Source of the DNA: JBKEDF01 sp047975325
GTDB lineage: Bacteria; Pseudomonadota; Alphaproteobacteria; Rhodobacterales; Rhodobacteraceae
Assembly (NCBI GenBank): GCA_047975325.1
Contig: JBKEDF010000054.1
Span: 1-51,653, forward strand
Length of the DNA: 51,653 bases
Direction: 5' to 3'
Below the pieces are notes generated by a model. It was not told the origin of the DNA. It made no database searches and saw only the letters and a program-made list of their open reading frames with translations. Below, piece after piece: positions 1 to 7,522 of this stretch (position 1 is its first letter; every line of letters begins with the position of its first letter). The translations under genes and the position numbers were made by a program.

Positions 1-138
1 GAACTGATACGGGAAACCCGTCGTATCGTTGATGTCTTTTCAGGCGGGCCGCATATCTTCAACCTTGGTCACGGGATAACCCCCGATGCCGATCCGGATA
101 ATGTAAGCCGGATGCTGGAAGAAATCCGAGACAGGTAA
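1..138 (+). CDS. hemE: Uroporphyrinogen decarboxylase, C-terminal fragment
   Basis: This is the 3' end of a gene that begins before the window; 45 codons and a TAA stop are present. The visible end contains FNLGHGI followed by a short acidic stretch and a terminal helix ending EEIRDR. This matches the conserved C-terminus of HemE, where the GHGI motif precedes the last helix. HemE decarboxylates the four acetate side chains of uroporphyrinogen III to give coproporphyrinogen III in cytoplasmic heme and bacteriochlorophyll synthesis. The gene converges on rplT, with a hairpin terminator between them. The call rests on a short tail only, but the motif is distinctive. Confidence 0.8.
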   Translation, partial: ELIRETRRIVDVFSGGPHIFNLGHGITPDADPDNVSRMLEEIRDR

Positions 139-144
139 TGAAAA

Positions 145-168
145 GGGCCGCATCCGGGAATGCGGCCC
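145..168 (-). terminator. Intrinsic terminator of rpmI-rplT (possibly bidirectional)
   Basis: A perfect 9-bp stem (GGGCCGCAT / ATGCGGCCC) with a 6-base loop sits between the convergent hemE and rplT genes. Read on the minus strand it is followed by TTTT, so it is a good intrinsic terminator for the ribosomal protein operon. On the plus strand there is no T-run after the stem, so termination of hemE there is less certain. Confidence 0.8.
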
Positions 169-190
169 GTGATCATTCCGGTCTGCCGGC

Positions 191-556
191 TCAGCCGGGC
201 AGCGCGGCCTTTGCCTTTGCGGCGATGGCGTTGAATGCCTCGGGTTCATGAACGGCAAGATCCGCCAGAACCTTGCGATCCACCTCGATCCCGGCCAGGG
301 CCAGACCATTGATGAAGCGCGAATAGGTCAGTTCGGCATCAAACAGGCGCACCGCAGCGTTGATCCGCTGGATCCACAGGGCGCGGAAATTGCGCTTGCG
401 ATTCTTGCGGTCGCGGGTTGCGTATTGATTGGCCTTGTCCACTGCCTGGGTGGCAGTGCGGAAATTCGTGGAACGGGCGGCATAGTAGCCCTTTGCAGCC
501 TTGACGATCTTGCGATGACGGGCGTGGGTAACGACGCCGGAATTGACGCGGGACAT
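191..556 (-). CDS. rplT: 50S ribosomal protein L20
   Basis: The 121-residue protein matches bacterial L20 in length and content. It starts MSRVNSG, has the very basic N-terminal helix region with HARHRKI and YYAARS, the RDRKNRKR segment, the ALWIQRINAA motif, and the C-terminal RFINGLALAGIEVDRK block. L20 binds 23S rRNA early in large-subunit assembly. An AAGGAG ribosome binding site lies 8 bases before the ATG. It is 12 bases downstream of rpmI on the minus strand, the usual pairing. infC does not precede rpmI here. Confidence 0.98.
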   Translation of the reverse strand: MSRVNSGVVTHARHRKIVKAAKGYYAARSTNFRTATQAVDKANQYATRDRKNRKRNFRALWIQRINAAVRLFDAELTYSRFINGLALAGIEVDRKVLADLAVHEPEAFNAIAAKAKAALPG

Positions 557-568
557 ATCTGGCTCTCC

Positions 569-769
569 TTACCGGTTATAGGGCATGTATTTCTTGACGA
601 TTTTGGCATCTGCATCGGAAAGGACCATTGTCCCCGTCACTTCGCGGATGAATTTTGTCGAGCGTTTGATCATGCCGTGGCGCTTGCCGGCCGGTCCGGC
701 CTTCACCTTGCCGGATGCGGTGAAGCGGAACCGCTTCTTGGCCGCGGATTTGGTCTTCATCTTGGGCAT
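569..769 (-). CDS. rpmI: 50S ribosomal protein L35
   Basis: The 66-residue protein has the standard L35 sequence pattern: MPKMKTKSAAKKRF, the TASGKVK turn, and the lysine/arginine-rich middle. The start at MPKMK is chosen because a GAGGAG ribosome binding site ends 6 bases before it. An in-frame ATG two codons upstream would directly abut that site, and a longer reading frame to 874 has no family support. L35 is a small basic protein of the large ribosomal subunit. It is cotranscribed with rplT. Confidence 0.97.
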   Translation of the reverse strand: MPKMKTKSAAKKRFRFTASGKVKAGPAGKRHGMIKRSTKFIREVTGTMVLSDADAKIVKKYMPYNR

Positions 770-877
770 TTCCATCTCCTCTTTCGAGTGGTTGACGCGC
801 GACTCGGCATGCCACTTCGGCCGGACGCGCGGGTACAGGGGCCGGCATATAGGCAAGGCAACAGGATGGCGCAAGCG

Positions 878-900
878 AAAAAGCCCCGCAGGGACGGGTT
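878..900 (-). terminator. Likely intrinsic terminator after the small membrane protein gene
   Basis: Read on the minus strand, immediately after the stop of the gene at 901-1125, the sequence forms a short GC hairpin (CCCG, loop, CGGG) followed by a GCTTTTT tract. The stem is short but the T-run is good. It would end the pyk-small membrane protein transcript before rpmI. Confidence 0.6.
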
Positions 901-1125
901 TCAGCCCAGAATCTGTGCGATCACCCGATAAAAGGCGTTTGGAATGTCGGGCAGGTCGTAACCGCCCGGCTTTTGTTGAAAGGCCAGCAGGATCAGCCCG
1001 GCGGCCAGCAGGGCCGTTACCGCCCCTCCTCGTGGTTTCATGCCTTCGGCATAGGCCGAAAGCATGGCCGGGATTGCGAAGACGGCCAGAAGGATGCCGA
1101 TGACAAGCAGGAAATCGGGGTCCAT
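901..1125 (-). CDS. Small conserved membrane protein of unknown function
   Basis: This 74-residue protein has two predicted membrane segments: about residues 5-24 (FLLVIGILLAVFAIPAML) and 34-49 (AVTALLAAGLILLAF). A C-terminal tail contains KPGGYDLPDIPNAFYRV. I recognise the pattern as a conserved hypothetical protein found next to pyk in Rhodobacterales, but no function is known to me. It begins 22 bases after the pyk stop on the same strand, so the two are probably cotranscribed. The tail with conserved Gly-Gly-Tyr and Pro residues may lie in the periplasm. No catalytic motif is visible. Confidence 0.75.
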   Translation of the reverse strand: MDPDFLLVIGILLAVFAIPAMLSAYAEGMKPRGGAVTALLAAGLILLAFQQKPGGYDLPDIPNAFYRVIAQILG

Positions 1126-1147
1126 GGGCGGCTCCCGGAGTTTGGGC

Positions 1148-2596
1148 CTATTCCGTTTCGGCGCTGAAGATCAGTTTTTCGTTGCAGGGCGCGACGCGCA
1201 CGATATTCGTGGTCCCCTGAACGTTGAATGGCACGCCTGCGGTGACCACGATCTGTTCCTGTTCGGTTGCGAAACCGTCCCGGCGCGCGATCTTTGCGGC
1301 GGCCAGGACCGCGCCCTTGAAGCGGCCCTGAACCTCGGTGATCGCGCAATGGGTTCCCCAGGTGAGGCACATGCGCCGTGCGGTTCCCATAAGTGGGGTC
1401 AGGGCCAGAATCGGGACGCGCGGCCTTTCGCGGGCGACAAGCAATGCAGTCGTTCCGGACTGGGTGAAACAGCAGATCGCCTTGATATCAGTTGTTTCCG
1501 CGATTTCCCGGGCGGCGGCGACGATGGCATCGGCCACGGTCATGCGATTGGCGCGGCGGCTGGCCTCGATGATCTCGCGGTAGGTGATATCGCTTTCCAC
1601 GGAAATGGCGACATTGTTCATGGTATTCACGGCCTCGACCGGGTAGTCGCCGGCCGCCGATTCCGCCGAAAGCATCACTGCGTCGGCCCCCTCGTAGATG
1701 GCGCTTGCCACATCAGAAACCTCGGCGCGGGTCGGTACCGGAGATTCGATCATCGATTCCAGCATCTGTGTTGCGACAATGACGGGCTTGGCCGCTGAAC
1801 GGGCACTGCGAACCAGTTGTTTCTGAATCGGCGGAACCGCATGGACCGGCAGTTCCACGCCCAGATCGCCGCGTGCCACCATGATGCCGTCCGACACGGC
1901 CAGAATGGCGTCGAAAGCCTTTACCGCGGCAGGTTTTTCGATCTTGGAAAGTATTGCGGCGCGCCCCCTGGCAAGCTTGCGCGCCTCCAGCACGTCATCG
2001 GGACGCTGCACGAAGGACAGGGCCAGCCAATCGACCCCAAGCTCACAGGCAAATTCCAGATCCTTGCGGTCCTTTTCCGAAAGTGCGGCCAGTGGCAGGA
2101 CCACATCGGGGACATTCACCCCCTTGCGGTTGGAAATCGTGCCCCCCACGACAACGGTGCAATTGGCGAAATCCTTGCCGCATTCATCGACCTTGAGCCG
2201 GATCTTGCCGTCATTGACCAGAAGTGTCGATCCTGGTTCCAGCGCCTCGAAGATTTCCGGATGCGGGAGCTGCACGCGGGAGGTGCTACCTTCGGCGGCA
2301 TCCAGATCCATGCGGAATTTCGCGCCTTCGGCGAGTTCCTCGCCATCTTCGGAGGCGAAGGTTCCCACACGCAGTTTCGGCCCCTGAAGATCGGCCAGAA
2401 TGCAGATCGGGCGGTCGGTATCTTCTTCGATCTGGCGGATGATCCGGTGACGCGCAGCGATTTCATCATGGGTGCCATGGCTCATATTGAGGCGAAACAC
2501 ATCTGCGCCGGCCTCAAAGAGGGCGCGGATTGTGTCGTAATCCGAAGAAGACGGCCCCAGCGTGGCCACGATCTTGACATTTCGAAGGCGTCTCAT
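1148..2596 (-). CDS. pyk: Pyruvate kinase
   Basis: The 482-residue protein converts phosphoenolpyruvate and ADP to pyruvate and ATP, the last step of glycolysis. Family motifs are in order: KIVATLGPSS at the N-terminus, FRLNMSHG, the ADLQGPKLRVG segment, the signature ILSKIEKPAAV with the catalytic lysine, VARGDLGVE, VIVATQMLESM, and the C-terminal effector domain with FTQSGTTALL. The start at MRRLRN is chosen over an upstream in-frame ATG because it gives normal family length and the extra N-terminus has no family character. A GGAG lies 12 bases upstream, slightly distant. It is divergent from the N-formylglutamate amidohydrolase gene. Confidence 0.96.
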   Translation of the reverse strand: MRRLRNVKIVATLGPSSSDYDTIRALFEAGADVFRLNMSHGTHDEIAARHRIIRQIEEDTDRPICILADLQGPKLRVGTFASEDGEELAEGAKFRMDLDAAEGSTSRVQLPHPEIFEALEPGSTLLVNDGKIRLKVDECGKDFANCTVVVGGTISNRKGVNVPDVVLPLAALSEKDRKDLEFACELGVDWLALSFVQRPDDVLEARKLARGRAAILSKIEKPAAVKAFDAILAVSDGIMVARGDLGVELPVHAVPPIQKQLVRSARSAAKPVIVATQMLESMIESPVPTRAEVSDVASAIYEGADAVMLSAESAAGDYPVEAVNTMNNVAISVESDITYREIIEASRRANRMTVADAIVAAAREIAETTDIKAICCFTQSGTTALLVARERPRVPILALTPLMGTARRMCLTWGTHCAITEVQGRFKGAVLAAAKIARRDGFATEQEQIVVTAGVPFNVQGTTNIVRVAPCNEKLIFSAETE

Positions 2597-2771
2597 GCGT
2601 GCGTCATTCTCCGGTTCATGTTGCAGATGGGCAAGGGCCTTTGGCGTTATGGCCGAATTAACCAAATTGGGCAACGGTCCTGCAATTCTGGCATCGATTT
2701 TTTGACCATTGGCGGAAAGGGCGGTTTCGTTCGATCCGGGGGGAGGATAGACCATTCCGGAGGACAGCAGG

Positions 2772-3554
2772 ATGACGGAGGGTGTCGGCGTGACGGACAA
2801 GGCGGGGTTGCCCTATCAGATTATCGGGGAGGAACGGCCATCCTGTTTCCTGGTGACATGCGATCATGCGACAAACCGCGTGCCGCCGGGGGTTGCGGGC
2901 GGAGATCTGGGGATTGCGGCGGAGGATATGGCCCGCCATATCGCCTTTGATCCGGGTGCCGCAGGGGTGGCACGGGCGCTGGCGGAGGCATTGGATGGTC
3001 CGGCCATCCTGTCGGATTTTTCCCGGCTGGTGATCGACCCCAATCGGGGTGAGGATGATCCGACCTTGTTGATGAAGCTTTACGATGGAACAATCATTCC
3101 GGGTAATCGAAAGGCGGATCGGGCTGAAATGCAACGGCGGCTGACGATGCTCTATCGTCCTTATCATGCCGCCTATGAGGAACTGGCGGCGCGAAGGCCG
3201 GATCGGGTGATCGTGGCGGTGCATTCCTTCACCCCCTGCCTGCGCGGGCGCCCCCCCCGGCCCTGGCAGGTTGGAATCCTCTATTCCCATCGTGATGATC
3301 GCCTTTCCCGCGCGCTGCTTGCGCGGTTGGAACGGGAACCGGATTTATGCGTGGGCGATAATGAACCCTATTCCGGCCATTTGCCGGGGGATTCCATTGA
3401 TCGGCATGCCTTGTGCATGGGGCGGCATAATACGCTGATCGAATTGCGCAATGACCTGATTGCCGATGAGGCCGCGCAACGTGGCTGGGCCAGCCGGCTT
3501 GCACCGCTGATCCGTGCGGCGCTGGGGGATATCACAGGAGAAAACCATGGATGA
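2772..3554 (+). CDS. N-formylglutamate amidohydrolase family protein
   Basis: The 260-residue protein belongs to the N-formylglutamate amidohydrolase family, zinc-dependent enzymes that release formate from N-formyl-L-glutamate. Visible family blocks are VTCDHATNRVP near residue 30, SDFSRLVIDPNR near 81-92, VHSFTPCLRG near 150, GILYSHRDD, and DNEPYSGH near 197. A GGAGG site sits 8 bases before the ATG. The usual histidine degradation (hut) genes are absent from this window, so the true substrate may be another N-acyl amino acid. The gene overlaps the next one by 8 bases, so the two are cotranscribed. Confidence 0.85.
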   Translation: MTEGVGVTDKAGLPYQIIGEERPSCFLVTCDHATNRVPPGVAGGDLGIAAEDMARHIAFDPGAAGVARALAEALDGPAILSDFSRLVIDPNRGEDDPTLLMKLYDGTIIPGNRKADRAEMQRRLTMLYRPYHAAYEELAARRPDRVIVAVHSFTPCLRGRPPRPWQVGILYSHRDDRLSRALLARLEREPDLCVGDNEPYSGHLPGDSIDRHALCMGRHNTLIELRNDLIADEAAQRGWASRLAPLIRAALGDITGENHG

Positions 3555-3858
3555 CACAACCCGTACCGAAATCGAGGCTGCTGCATTTCGGCGCCTGATC
3601 CGGCATTTGATGGATGACCGGCCTGATGTGCAGAATATCGACCTGATGACGCTGGGTGGTTTCTGCCGGAACTGCCTGAGCCGCTGGTATCAGGAGGCTG
3701 CCGCCGAACGTGGGGTCGAACTGGACAAGGCCGCCGCAAGGGAAATCGTCTATGGTATGCCCTACGAAGCCTGGCGGGCCCGGCATCAAACCGAAGCGGA
3801 TGAGGCCAAGCTCGCGGCCTTTGCCGAGGCGTTTCGCCAGAACGTGGGCAAGGAATAG
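3547..3858 (+). CDS. DUF1244 family protein
   Basis: The 103-residue protein matches the small DUF1244 family. It has a helical N-terminus (AAFRRLIRHL), then NIDLMTLGGFCRNCLSRWY with a CxxC pair, and YGMPYEAWRARHQ near the C-terminus. The start is fixed by an AGGAG site at 3535-3540, six bases before the ATG. The longer frame opening at 3514 lies inside the upstream gene. It overlaps the amidohydrolase stop by 8 bases, implying translational coupling. The conserved CxxC suggests metal or redox chemistry, but the function is not established. Confidence 0.85.
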   Translation: MDDTTRTEIEAAAFRRLIRHLMDDRPDVQNIDLMTLGGFCRNCLSRWYQEAAAERGVELDKAAAREIVYGMPYEAWRARHQTEADEAKLAAFAEAFRQNVGKE

Positions 3859-3910
3859 GGCCTTTTCCGCCGCCATTCGGAATATGGGCCGATGGCCGTG
3901 CCTGAGTTTG

Positions 3911-3942
3911 CGGGCTGCGAGGAGAAAACCGCAGCCCGTTTT
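3911..3942 (+). terminator. Intrinsic terminator after the amidohydrolase-DUF1244 operon
   Basis: A perfect 9-bp GC-rich stem (CGGGCTGCG / CGCAGCCCG) with a 10-base loop is followed directly by TTTT at 3939-3942. This is a canonical plus-strand intrinsic terminator 50 bases after the DUF1244 stop, in the convergent gap with the aminotransferase gene. Confidence 0.9.
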
Positions 3943-3948
3943 AACATC

Positions 3949-4809
3949 TCAGATTGCGGTCTTGCGGCTTTCGTCAAGATAGATTTCCCGCAGGCGGGCG
4001 GTAACTTTGCCGGGTGTTCCCGTGCCGATCTTTCCACCGTCAAGTTCCACCACGGGGGTCACGAAAGAGGAGGCAGAGGTGATAAAGGCCTCGTCGGCGG
4101 TCCTGGCCTCTTCGATGGTGAAGGGGCGTTCCTCGATTTCCATCTGTGCCTCTGCGGCAAAGCGCAGCACTGCCGCGCGGGTAATGCCATGCAGGATATC
4201 GTTGGAAAGCTGGCGGGTGATGATCCGCCCGCCCTTCACGATATAGGCATTGTTGGAACTGCCCTCGGTCACGACACCGTCTTCGACCATCCAGGCGTCA
4301 TCCGCCCCGGCCTTCTTGGCCATCATCTTGCCCATGGAAGGGTAAAGCAACTGGACGGTCTTGATATCGCGGCGGCCCCAGCGGATATCATCGATGGAAA
4401 TCACCTTGATGCCATCCCGTGCCGCGGCGCTGTCGGCCAGGCCGGGTTTCGACTGGGTGAACAGGACCACCGTTTGTGGTGTTCCGGCTTCGGGGAAGAT
4501 GAAATCGCGATCACCGGCATTGCCACGTGAAATTTGCAGGTAGACCAGCCCGTCCTCAATCTCATTGCGTTTGACAAGTTCGCGATGAATGTCCAGCAGT
4601 TCTTCGGGGCTGATCTGGACTTCCATATCCAGTTCCCGCAGGGACCGTTGCAGCCGGGCTGTATGGCCTGCGAAATCGATCAGCCTGCCACCCAGCACCG
4701 AGGTGACCTCATAGACCGCGTCGGCCATCAGGAATCCCCGATCGAAGATGGAAACCGTGGCCTGATCTTCGGGAAGGTACTGGCCGTTGACATAGACGAT
4801 ACGGGTCAT
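3949..4809 (-). CDS. D-amino-acid aminotransferase-like (class IV) PLP enzyme
   Basis: The 286-residue protein belongs to PLP fold-type IV aminotransferases, closest in pattern to D-alanine/D-amino-acid aminotransferase. It has the N-terminal VYVNGQYLPEDQATVSIFDRGF block, the PLP-lysine region IKTVQLLYPSMGK, EGSSNNAYIVKGG, and the NDILHGITRAAV segment. Such enzymes move amino groups between D-amino acids and 2-oxo acids. Branched-chain aminotransferase and aminodeoxychorismate lyase share the fold, but the opening NGQYLP and RDIKTVQLL look like the D-specific type. A GGAGGA site lies just before the ATG. It follows the acyl-CoA dehydrogenase gene by 76 bases on the same strand. Confidence 0.85.
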   Translation of the reverse strand: MTRIVYVNGQYLPEDQATVSIFDRGFLMADAVYEVTSVLGGRLIDFAGHTARLQRSLRELDMEVQISPEELLDIHRELVKRNEIEDGLVYLQISRGNAGDRDFIFPEAGTPQTVVLFTQSKPGLADSAAARDGIKVISIDDIRWGRRDIKTVQLLYPSMGKMMAKKAGADDAWMVEDGVVTEGSSNNAYIVKGGRIITRQLSNDILHGITRAAVLRFAAEAQMEIEERPFTIEEARTADEAFITSASSFVTPVVELDGGKIGTGTPGKVTARLREIYLDESRKTAI

Positions 4810-4885
4810 GGGGTCCTCCGGTTGTGACGGTATCCCCACGGGACTGCCCCGGAACGCGCATGAAGATCAAGAGGATTTCGCGATG

Positions 4886-6535
4886 TCAGTCCAACAGGCG
4901 GCGCGCGATGACTTGCGCCTGAATTTCTGCAGCACCCTCGAAGATATTGAGAATGCGGGCATCACACAGGATCCGGCTGATCTGATATTCCAGGGCAAAC
5001 CCGTTGCCGCCATGAATTTGCAGCGCGTTATCCGCAGCGGCCCAGGCGACGCGGGCACCCAGAAGCTTGGCCATTCCCGCCTCCAGATCACAGCGTTTGT
5101 CGTGATCTTTCTGCCAAGCGGAAAAATAGGTCAATTGCCGGGCGATCATGATTTCAACCGCCATCATGGCAAGTTTGCCCGCCACGCGCGGAAAATCGAT
5201 CAATGCCTTGTCGAATTGCCTGCGGTCCTCGGCATATTGCATTCCGACCTCCAGCGCGTTTTGCGCGACCCCGATGGCACGGGCAGCCGTCTGGATACGG
5301 GCGCTTTCAAAGGTTTGCATGAGTTGCTTGAAACCCTGCCCCTCGATCCCGCCCAGAAGGTTTTCCTCCTTCACGCGGAAACCATCGAAATTGACCGTAT
5401 ATTCCTTCATGCCGCGATAACCGAGCACCTCGATCTCACCGCCGGACAGGCCGGGATCGACAAAGGGTTTTTCATCCGTTCCGGGTGTCTTTTCGGCCAG
5501 GAACATCGACAGGCCGCGATAATTATCGGTATCGGGAACCGATCGTGCCAGAACCGTCATCACATGGGTGCGCGCGGCATGGGTGATCCAGGTCTTGTTG
5601 CCGGTCAAAACCCAATCTTCGCCTTCCTTGCGCGCGCGGGTGCGCAGGGAGCCCAGATCCGACCCGGTATTGGGTTCGGTAAAGACGGCGGTGGGCAGGA
5701 TTTCCCCGCTGGCAAGCTTGGGAAGCCATTGCGATTTCTGTTCATCGGTTCCCCCGCAAAGGATCAGTTCCGCCGCGATTTCCGATCGCGTCCCCAATGA
5801 CCCGACGCCGATATAGCCGCGCGACAATTCTTCCGACACCACGACCATGGAGGCTTTTGACAGCCCGAAACCGCCAAGATTTTCCGGGATGGTCAGGCCG
5901 AAAACCCCCATTTCGGCCAGTTTTTCAATTATGTCCAGCGGGATCAGTTCATCCTTCAGATGCCATTCATGTGCGTGGGGGATAACCTCCTCATCGGCAA
6001 AGCGGCGGAACTGGTCGCGGATCATCTCCAGTTCCTCATCAAGCCCGGTTGCACCAAAGGTCGCCCGCCCGTGATTGTCGCGCATCAGGGCAACCAGTTG
6101 CATCCGTGTCTTGGGGTTGTTGCCTTCCGCGATCAGTTGTGCTGCGGCTTTTCCCGGCACCCAGTTCAATCCCAGATCGGAAAGCCGTACGATTTCACCC
6201 TGGCTCATCGGGATGCCACCAAGGATCTGGGACAGGTATTCGCCGAAGCCGATCCGCAGGATCAGGCTTTCCATTTCGCCGAAATGGCCCGTTTCCTGCA
6301 AACGCTCCGCCCAGGATTGCAATTGCCGAAGCGCCTCGACATAGGTCGCAAGCCAGCTCAGCCCATGGGCTGCGAACTGATGCCGTTCCATTGCAGCGGG
6401 GGAAACCCTGCCTTCCACCGTGACCATGCTGCGAAGCACGTTGCGTGCCTTTTCCAGCAGGGCCTCGACTTCCGGAAGGGCCGCCGCCGTTATCCCGGCG
6501 TCGAAATCGGAAGGGGTCTGGCCGTCATGGGGCAT
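4886..6535 (-). CDS. mcd: Acyl-CoA dehydrogenase, probable methylsuccinyl-CoA dehydrogenase
   Basis: The 549-residue flavoprotein is much longer than ordinary acyl-CoA dehydrogenases (about 380 residues). It carries an N-terminal helical extension of about 150 residues (HGLSWLATYVEALRQLQ, FGEYLSQILGGIPMSQGE). This architecture is typical of methylsuccinyl-CoA dehydrogenase of the ethylmalonyl-CoA pathway, which oxidises (2S)-methylsuccinyl-CoA to mesaconyl-CoA. The core has FTEPNTGSDLGS, WITHAARTHV, QIHGGNGFALEYQISRI and FEGAAEIQ, whose glutamate matches the catalytic base. The start at MPHDG has a GGAG 8 bases upstream. Electrons would pass to the ETF encoded at 15.9-17.6 kb. The exact substrate is inferred from length and pattern; other long acyl-CoA dehydrogenases remain possible. 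Confidence 0.8.
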   Translation of the reverse strand: MPHDGQTPSDFDAGITAAALPEVEALLEKARNVLRSMVTVEGRVSPAAMERHQFAAHGLSWLATYVEALRQLQSWAERLQETGHFGEMESLILRIGFGEYLSQILGGIPMSQGEIVRLSDLGLNWVPGKAAAQLIAEGNNPKTRMQLVALMRDNHGRATFGATGLDEELEMIRDQFRRFADEEVIPHAHEWHLKDELIPLDIIEKLAEMGVFGLTIPENLGGFGLSKASMVVVSEELSRGYIGVGSLGTRSEIAAELILCGGTDEQKSQWLPKLASGEILPTAVFTEPNTGSDLGSLRTRARKEGEDWVLTGNKTWITHAARTHVMTVLARSVPDTDNYRGLSMFLAEKTPGTDEKPFVDPGLSGGEIEVLGYRGMKEYTVNFDGFRVKEENLLGGIEGQGFKQLMQTFESARIQTAARAIGVAQNALEVGMQYAEDRRQFDKALIDFPRVAGKLAMMAVEIMIARQLTYFSAWQKDHDKRCDLEAGMAKLLGARVAWAAADNALQIHGGNGFALEYQISRILCDARILNIFEGAAEIQAQVIARRLLD

Positions 6536-6557
6536 GGTGTGACTCCGTTTCTGCATT

Positions 6558-6581
6558 TGCGAAAGCCATAGGGCTTTTGCA
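6558..6581. promoter_or_regulatory. 24-bp inverted repeat upstream of mcd
   Basis: TGCGAAAGC and GCTTTTGCA form 9-bp arms with 8 of 9 positions complementary and a 6-base spacer. It lies 23-46 bases before the mcd start, in the divergent region with the TSUP gene. It could be a dimeric regulator site or a leader hairpin; the regulator is unknown. Confidence 0.4.
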
Positions 6582-6700
6582 GGTGCAGCGCAACATGATT
6601 TCAAATGAACCTTCCTCAGCGATCTAATATGTCGCTTCCGATTTTGGATGCGGGGTGCGGCGGGGCCGGGTAGAAAGTCGTAAAAGGAAAGGTGTGCGGG

Positions 6701-7471
6701 ATGGATAGCGTCATGGCCGGCCTGCCAGCGGCGGCCTTCTGGGCAACCGTGGCAGTCACCCTGTTTTCGGGTTTCGTGAAGGGGACAGTGGGATTTGCCA
6801 TGCCGTTGATCATGATTTCGGTATTCTCCGCCTACCTTCCGCCCGAGATTGCGCTGTCGGGGTTGATCGTTCCGACGGTGGTCACGAATATCTCTCAGTC
6901 ATTTCGGCAGGGCGTTGGCCCTGTCCTGGATGCGGTTCGCAAATATTGGCGGCTGATCCTTGCCACGATGGTGTTCATCGTCATATCGGCCCAATTCGTG
7001 CGGATCATTCCACAGGATCTGTTCCTGATGTTGCTGGGGGTCCCGGTCAGCCTGTATGCCCTGCTGCAACTATCCGGGCGCAAGCTTGTGGTTCCCCTGC
7101 GCAATCGTCGAACCGCGGAATGGGGGTTTGGTATTGTCAGCGGTCTTTACGGGGGGGTTGCTGGGGTCTGGGGGCCGCCGGTGCTGATCTATCTGCTATC
7201 GACAGGGACAGAGAAAGCCGAAACCGTTCGCATAAGCGGCGTCATTTTTTTGATCGGTGCGGTGGTGCTTTTTACCGCACATCTGCAAACCGGCGTCATG
7301 AATGCGCAGACCGTGCCGTTTTCGGCCTTTCTGGTATTGCCTGCCATGGCAGGGCTCCTGCTGGGTTACCGCGTACAGGATCGGTTGGATCAGGCCCGTT
7401 TCCGCTGGTGGACGCAGCTGTTGCTTTTGCTGACGGGGCTGAACCTGATGCGCCGTGCCCTTGGGCTCTGA
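6701..7471 (+). CDS. TSUP (TauE/SafE) family membrane permease
   Basis: The 256-residue protein is a polytopic membrane protein of the TSUP family. It has the N-terminal repeat motif LFSGFVKGTVGFAMPLIMIS and the second-repeat motif GIVSGLYGGVAGVWGPPVLIYL, the paired Gly-rich hallmarks of TauE/SafE proteins. Family members move sulfite, sulfoacetate or other small organic anions. The ATG at 6701 is preferred because AAAGG lies 8 bases before it; a GTG at 6692 is an alternative start with a cramped site. It is divergent from mcd and converges on pckA. Neighbours give no clue to the substrate. Confidence 0.85.
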   Translation: MDSVMAGLPAAAFWATVAVTLFSGFVKGTVGFAMPLIMISVFSAYLPPEIALSGLIVPTVVTNISQSFRQGVGPVLDAVRKYWRLILATMVFIVISAQFVRIIPQDLFLMLLGVPVSLYALLQLSGRKLVVPLRNRRTAEWGFGIVSGLYGGVAGVWGPPVLIYLLSTGTEKAETVRISGVIFLIGAVVLFTAHLQTGVMNAQTVPFSAFLVLPAMAGLLLGYRVQDRLDQARFRWWTQLLLLLTGLNLMRRALGL

Positions 7472-7483
7472 TCCGCAGGTGAC

Positions 7484-7506
7484 GGGACGCCTTAGCCTGG
7501 CGTCCC
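7484..7506. terminator. Convergent hairpin between TSUP gene and pckA
   Basis: A perfect 8-bp stem (GGGACGCC / GGCGTCCC) with a 7-base loop sits in the 51-base convergent gap. There is no clear T-run on either strand, so it may act as a bidirectional but imperfect terminator or an mRNA 3' end stabiliser. Confidence 0.6.
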
Positions 7507-7522
7507 CTGAAAATGGCCTCTG

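Noticed and set aside
191..931. Long plus-strand open frames across rplT and rpmI
   Set aside because: They are shadow frames of the clear ribosomal protein genes on the minus strand and have no family character.
1817..2950. Large plus-strand open frame (about 377 codons) over pyk and the next gene
   Set aside because: It runs antisense to pyk and through the N-formylglutamate amidohydrolase start. The amino acid content is low-complexity, as expected for a GC-rich shadow.
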